64,000 bases of DNA from positions 1-64,000 of the forward strand of contig ARYC01017490.1 in the NCBI GenBank assembly GCA_000711775.1, in the 5' to 3' direction. Position 1 is the first letter of the stretch. Each line of letters opens with the position of its first letter. The position numbers and the translations under genes were made by a program. This DNA is from Oxytricha trifallax. Lineage: Eukaryota; Ciliophora; Spirotrichea; Sporadotrichida; Oxytrichidae. Shown here in pieces: positions 59,201 to 64,000 of this stretch. Below the pieces are notes generated by a model. The model was given only the letters and a program-made list of their open reading frames with translations. It was not told the DNA's origin and did no database searches.

Positions 59201-61935
59201 ATTAAATTTATTCTAATTAACGATAAGGACACTGGTCATTATTTCTATGACCAGAAAAAAGTGGAAATCTATGAGATCGAAAAGAAATTACGTCTGAAAT
59301 ATCAAGACTACTTCAGAGCTTACTTTGTGGATAATAAGAAATAACCTGAGCAGCTCTATGATTGCCTGTTTAAAGTTGACTTTGAACAGGAAAAGCCAAT
59401 GGCAGATCTTAGTTTCTCATATTTCCATTGGAAACTTGCTGAAATGCTCGCTGACCCAAAAAAGAAAATTAAAGTTAAGCAGATCAATCAAAATGAAATC
59501 AAATTGCTGTTGCTTAATATCTTCCCTCTGGGAAATACTGTGCTTCATTTAGCTATTAAACTTTAATACAAAGAAGTCACATTTATTATGTTAAAAGCTT
59601 TACTTTTAGAAATCTTGGAGCAATTAGAAAGTTCTATCAAATCATTAGAGACTCCAATTCAGAAAGCGAGAAATTCGAAATTCCATTCATTAACAATTTC
59701 AACAATGAAACTCCAATTCACTTGTGCTTGAAAACTAAGAACTTCAAATCAGCAGATATCATATTACAAAACTTGATTGACTCACCCTTGGATTCACATA
59801 TCAGAGGTATCTTGGATATTTTGCCAGACTTGGTCGAAGCAGATATTCCATGCTTGAAAGACTATCTTGATGGAAGATTCATCCAGACTGATCAAATTAA
59901 AGCTATTAGAAGAGGGTCAATTAATTATGCATTTGGCAACGACGAATATGCTGTCTAATCTTGTGAACTGTGGCCAGATAGACTTGCAGTGGAAGAAAAA
60001 CTTCTTTAAAATATTTCAATGTCATATTTTATAAACTTTTCACAAAGAGTTAACTTGACTCAGAAATTAAGCTTGAGTTTTTGGATATTCCAACCATTCA
60101 TAGTTTTGCAGGCAAAAATAGTTTAATTCCATGTTATTTTAAATCTTAAATGGATAAGCATTCTTTAACTCCTTAGCAGGCTGCTCAAACATGGACTTAT
60201 TCGCTTGCAGATCTGTACAGGCTTTGATTGACTACAAATGGCCCTTAGTTAGGGAATACACCATAAAGATTCTGTTTGTTCCGTTTATCTTCTACCAAGC
60301 TCTTTGGATTATATATTCAAATGTATTCAACGGGTAGATGGATGAAAGCCCTGAAGATTTAGATATCACTGAAAAAGTAATTATTGCTCTGCTTTATGTA
60401 TTCTCAATATATTTCTTGTTCAATGAGAGCAGGCAAATTATAAATCAAGGGTTCCGTTATCTAAAATTTATTTTTAAAAAAAGAAACTATTTTTATCTAC
60501 TATCTGCTTGGAATTACACTGACTTGCTGCCACCTGTATTTATTATAACAGTTATTTCCTTGCACATTGTAATTTACTTAAAGGAAAAGAATGATTCAGC
60601 CTATGATCCCAACAATTTCATAGAAACTATTCACAGTGTAGCAAGTTTACTTATGTGGGCTAAGTTGCTCTATTTCTTAAGAATCTTCTATTCCACCGGA
60701 TATTTGATCAGAATGATAAGCAATGTGGTCTGGGACATGAAAATCTTCTTGCTTATCCTGTTTTTAATGTATTTTGGTTTTGGAGAAGCTTTTCTTAGAT
60801 TGTCTGAAGCTTCAGCTGGTTAAGATGATGAAGGCAATGAAATTTCATTTATTAAGAATTACGCAATCAAAACTCATAAGCCATTATTTATTATTTAAAT
60901 TTAGATTATTTTAAAAAGTCTAAAGTTTATAGAGGTTTTAAATTAATTAAAAATAAAAATTTTCTTTATTAAATTAAAAAATCTCTTAAATTTGGCTTTG
61001 ATACTTATTAAAATAATATAATTCAATTGATTAGGTAATATAAATTTATAAATAAAAAAATATTGTCTTTATCTAGAATATATTTTATTAAAAAGTATGC
61101 ACTAATTGCATATTTTTTAATAAAATCTAAACACTAATATGATTAATTATTAATGCTTTTAAATTAAAATGTTTAGATAATGAATCTTTAATTTATAATT
61201 TGAGACCATTAATGACTGTAAAAATTAAAATCCTCAAAATGTATAATAGGTTTATTGAATGTGCTGGGTATATGCTTATAGGCTCTCAATGGGAGATGGT
61301 AGCACCGATACCTTCAACAAAACAGTCTAACCAGTTACACTTTGGATTCTCTGGTGTATATGCCTCTTACTTACTAATTTCAATTGTAAGTTTATCATTT
61401 TTATTGAGTACTAACATTGTTATGTTGAACATGCTTATCGCCATCATTGGTGAATCCTTCAACTAAGTCAACAGCATGCAGAAACAGGCAAGTTACCAAG
61501 AGAGATCTAAAATCATAGCTGAAAATGGGTATCTTATTCCCATGTACAGAAAGAAAGAGCTAAATGACCAGTTGAATTACATCATCACTGCCATGGAAAT
61601 TACTGAGCAGGAAGAAGCTGACCCTTCCAAACTTGTTGATTTATTTTATATTTTTTATTCAATGTAATGAAATATATAAATAAAAAAGAGAATATCATAT
61701 AATTTATGATCAATTCTAATCAATTGAAGAATCACTTAACAAATTTGTAAGTTCTAATTGTTTATTTAATCTAACATTATTGAAAAATTGAATTTTTTTA
61801 AAAATTAATTTTTATAATTTATTTTAATTTAACAATTTTGATTATTTTGTAATACTATAGAAAACCGAAGTAACAGAGAAAAACAAATCTCTTGAAGACA
61901 AAATAGAGAAAATCTTTGCTAAATTCTAGAAATGA
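53229..61935 (+). CDS. TRP/polycystin-like cation channel with N-terminal propeller-like and ankyrin-like regions, germline gene
   Basis: Long series of MDSs, plus strand, start ATG 53229 (MSTQDGTSN). The N-terminal part to about 55590 reads like repeated beta-propeller blades (NGEIAIIEIDKDEETGNDRY, VVSPDEKYLIMVDKTNIYKF). MDSs follow at about 55990-56370, 56600-56735, 57945-58275, 58562-58640 and 58935-59005. About 59220-59960 has ankyrin-like LGNTVLHLAIKL and ETPIHLCLKTKNFKSADIIL. From about 60170: SVQALIDYKWPLVREYTIKI, then hydrophobic segments. A pore-like stretch, RLSMGDGSTDTFNKTVQPVT, lies near 61280, and the last segment NIVMLNMLIAIIGESFN is like S6. A coiled-coil-like tail ends at TGA 61933-61935. 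Frame changes near 60140 and 61380-61415 (where GTAAG occurs) need an intron or junction. Whether the two halves are one gene is inferred from orientation and lack of an internal stop/start. Confidence 0.68.
56843..57104. mobile_element. 262 bp MITE with AAACCCC tips, TA duplication
   Basis: Tips AAACCCCATGATTTTTTTAA and complement; TA at 56841-56842 and 57105-57106. Arms of about 75 bp continue to a TATAAATTAAA-type block. Lies in an IES of the channel gene and has no coding capacity. The tip AAACCCCA-TG and TA site match the 1.8 kb element at 31839-33634, which could be its larger relative. Confidence 0.85.
57107..57944. other. Large IES region of the channel gene
   Basis: AT-rich, no coding signal; together with the MITE it forms the longest gap (about 1.2 kb) between MDSs of this gene. 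Confidence 0.5.
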
Positions 61936-62115
61936 ATTAAATACTAAGACTAATATATATTATTTAAGAATTATAAATTTTGAACAAATATTCCTTCCCT
62001 CAATATTGATTTTAGATATTATTTACACATACCAAATCATTGAAATTTAAAGTGTTTATTTACTAAGTTTAAGTAATCCATTATTGATTTTGATTTTAAT
62101 ATGTAAGTTATTCAG

Positions 62116-64000
62116 TCAGTTGAAAGGTGCCATAATAAGTGCGACAAATAAGTTGCTGGCAATCATAGGCAAGCACATAATGCATAGTGCTAACATAGCT
62201 ATCATGCAGCAGTAGCAGTAGATTTTTCTTCTCATAGCAGGGCCAACCAATTGTTGCTAAAAGAAATGTTAAAACCTTAAAATTGATACTTACGAACATC
62301 TTAAGTGGGTTTAATGAGAAACTGAGTCTTCCCATAGGGGGTGGCAAGAATGGGTTGACATTTGGTTCTTGTCTGGCTTCTCCTACTTTATTCATTTCTG
62401 ATAGTTTCTTTGGATAAACATCGATTTGAACTCTGACCTTGCCAGTCTTTTCAATGGCTCCGTGCTCATCTCTTGTCACAAGTTGCACGTAGAAACTGCT
62501 GTCATCCTTGAAATCCATGACTAGATTTGGATTGAGAGTCTTTAAGATTTTGGTATAGTAATTCTTGTTCAAACTGATTGGTCTCTTTGTTAAAATCACA
62601 TCCTCAAAGACTTGCTGCAAGTCTATCTTTCCCTCACCAATAATGTCATTGGATTTGAAGAAGTCTCTGTCGTAAGCTTGAATTTACAAGGAATAGTCGT
62701 TCTTCTTTCTTGGATATTGCAAGTCAAAGAGCAGTCTATAGTTGAAACTAGCTTTACCTGTTTGGCATCTGAAATGAGTATCAGTTTCCTTTTGGCATTC
62801 AATACAATAGATATTGATAGTTTTTATATAGAATAATTTTTATCTAAATTATTAAATTTGTGTTCTATTAAAGTAAATTAATTCATATATAAAGTCTAAT
62901 TTAAAATTTAGTAGATTATTTTACTTATACTTATTATGTAGATCAAAAATATATATGATAAGTTAAAAGTGACTCTAAATAATATGCTTAATTTTTTTAA
63001 AAAAATCTCCCATTAATATTAATTGTTATATAGGGTAATAATATACTCAATTTTATATTATTTTGATTCTTTAGAATCGAAGAATGATCTAATGAAAACG
63101 TCTGAAGTTCCCTCAGCATCCATCATCTTAATTTCTTCAGTATCATAAATTACGCATCTAACTTCGAACTCTTCTGGTGGTCTTTATGCAATAAGTACAC
63201 AAAATATTATTTGCTATTTTAAGGTATATACTAGGAAATAAACAATTGTAAAAATAGTATTAATGTTTAATGTTAAATAAGGTACATGATTAATAATGCT
63301 TTTTAAAGAAAATTTACTTTTTAATTATTGAAGCTCAATTAATACTAAAATTCATTTAATTTTAATTTACATTTTTCATATAATGAAAATATAATTATGC
63401 AGAAAGCAAATTATAATCTTAACTTTTATAATAGGAAATTAAGAATGACAAATTATTATCAATGCTAATGGGTATTAAATTTCGAACTTAATAATTTAAA
63501 TATAAACTTTTCTACTTCATTAGCAACTGAGACAGGAATTACATCAACCCACAGCTTTACAACACCCTGAGAAATACTTGATGATTAATGATAGAGTTAT
63601 CTGTATTCAATTGGCTTATCCTTAATAGATTGCCATTCTGGAGAGAAAAATCTGTCTTCTAGATCAATCTTAGTTTCACCAATCAAATCATCTCCGAATA
63701 AATCATCATAGTCGTAGACTTGAACATTAAGCATGGGGCAACCAGGGAAGATTGCTTCGAACTCAAAGCATTTGTGGAAGTCTGGATTGGGCTCGTCATT
63801 CAAGTAGTTTGCTCTTTCATTGAAAGTCTTGTTTCCAAGAGTGATATTTAGATATGGATCAGAATCAGAGCCATTATCTCTTGAGGAGAGATCGTAAGCA
63901 CTTATCATATAAAGTCTGACAATGCACCTATTCTTTCCTAACAAGAGTCTCTTTAAAGTCTCTCCAGTTTACATGTTTGATAAGAACTTGGTAATGTCAA
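62116..64000 (-). CDS. Ferlin, C-terminal part (runs off window), germline gene
   Basis: Membrane-fusion/vesicle-traffic protein with C2 domains and a tail anchor. The window-edge MDS (64000 to about 63525) has a ferlin-type C2: VRLYMISAYDLSSRDNGSDS with DPYLNITLG and DDLIGETKIDLEDRFF. Next MDS (about 63190-63060): PPEEFEVRCVIYDTEEIKMM. Next (about 62800-62116): TDTHFRCQTGKASFNYR, YDRDFFKSNDIIGEGKIDL, then a 37 nt intron, then the transmembrane anchor (KIYCYCCMIAMLALCIMCLP...) ending at TGA 62116-62118. The Asp-rich C2 loops suggest Ca2+ binding. IESs are about 62805-63055 and 63195-63520. The upstream coding frame is open to the edge. Confidence 0.88.
62257..62293 (-). other. 37 nt spliceosomal intron in the ferlin gene
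   Basis: On the minus strand, GTAAGTATC to TTTTAG. Removing it joins LKMF to QQLVGPAMRRK and opens the transmembrane anchor to a TGA. Without removal, the frame runs into unlikely sequence with no anchor. Same length as the intron-like segment at 32523-32559. Confidence 0.85.

Noticed and set aside
62612-62836. 74-residue plus-strand frame
   Set aside because: Antisense to the conserved ferlin C2 coding on minus.
1-64000. Genes full of premature stops, suggesting wholesale pseudogenes
   Set aside because: TAA and TAG are glutamine here; with TGA as the only stop the frames open up and match protein families.

Overview
This window reads as micronuclear (germline) DNA of a hypotrichous ciliate, most likely Oxytricha/Sterkiella. 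Four lines of evidence support this. (1) Every convincing reading frame uses TAA and TAG as glutamine and ends only at TGA. (2) There is one complete and one partial TBE (telomere-bearing element) transposon, whose tips carry C4A4 telomeric sequence. (3) Genes are broken into macronuclear-destined segments (MDSs) separated by AT-rich internal eliminated sequences (IESs) flanked by short direct repeats (pointers). Five pointers were solved exactly, at identical positions in two paralogs. (4) Introns are about 37 nt. Gene spans below are germline coordinates that include IESs unless stated; all identifications come from reading the sequence, without database searches.

Layout. 1-1717: right end of a TBE. 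2291-8268: a beta-propeller (tectonin-like) plus TLDc gene, disrupted by a 2 kb Rep/SF3-helicase-like element and a foldback element. 8269-15865: germline-limited AT-rich DNA with a 975 bp foldback, a tRNA-like relic, a degenerate MITE and a few orphan coding fragments. 15866-17625: a 5'-truncated LINE-like reverse transcriptase. 18534-26374: nested transposons, in which an old decayed TBE has been split by a 1.65 kb element of unknown type ('X') and by a complete 4,097 bp TBE. 27058-28486, 31671-37809, 38770-40126 and 40367-42704: four more members of the tectonin-like family. The 31671-37809 copy is a germline duplicate of the first gene, IESs included, and is interrupted by a 1.8 kb TA-inserting element with AAACCCC tips and a GC-rich, intron-containing cargo. 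42780-43468: a GC-rich insertion between 19 bp direct repeats.

44039-64000 holds ordinary genes: a Gln/Asn-rich protein in many MDSs (minus), a stand-alone histidine phosphotransfer protein (minus), an arylamine N-acetyltransferase (minus), a very long TRP/polycystin-like cation channel gene with N-terminal propeller-like and ankyrin-like parts (plus), and the C-terminal part of a ferlin (minus, running off the window).

The genes are not an operon. In the macronucleus each would sit on its own nanochromosome after the transposons and IESs are removed. The connecting theme is germline-limited DNA: several unrelated element types, many inserted at AAT/ATT or TA and two families with telomere-like tips, layered on a recently amplified secreted or membrane protein family.
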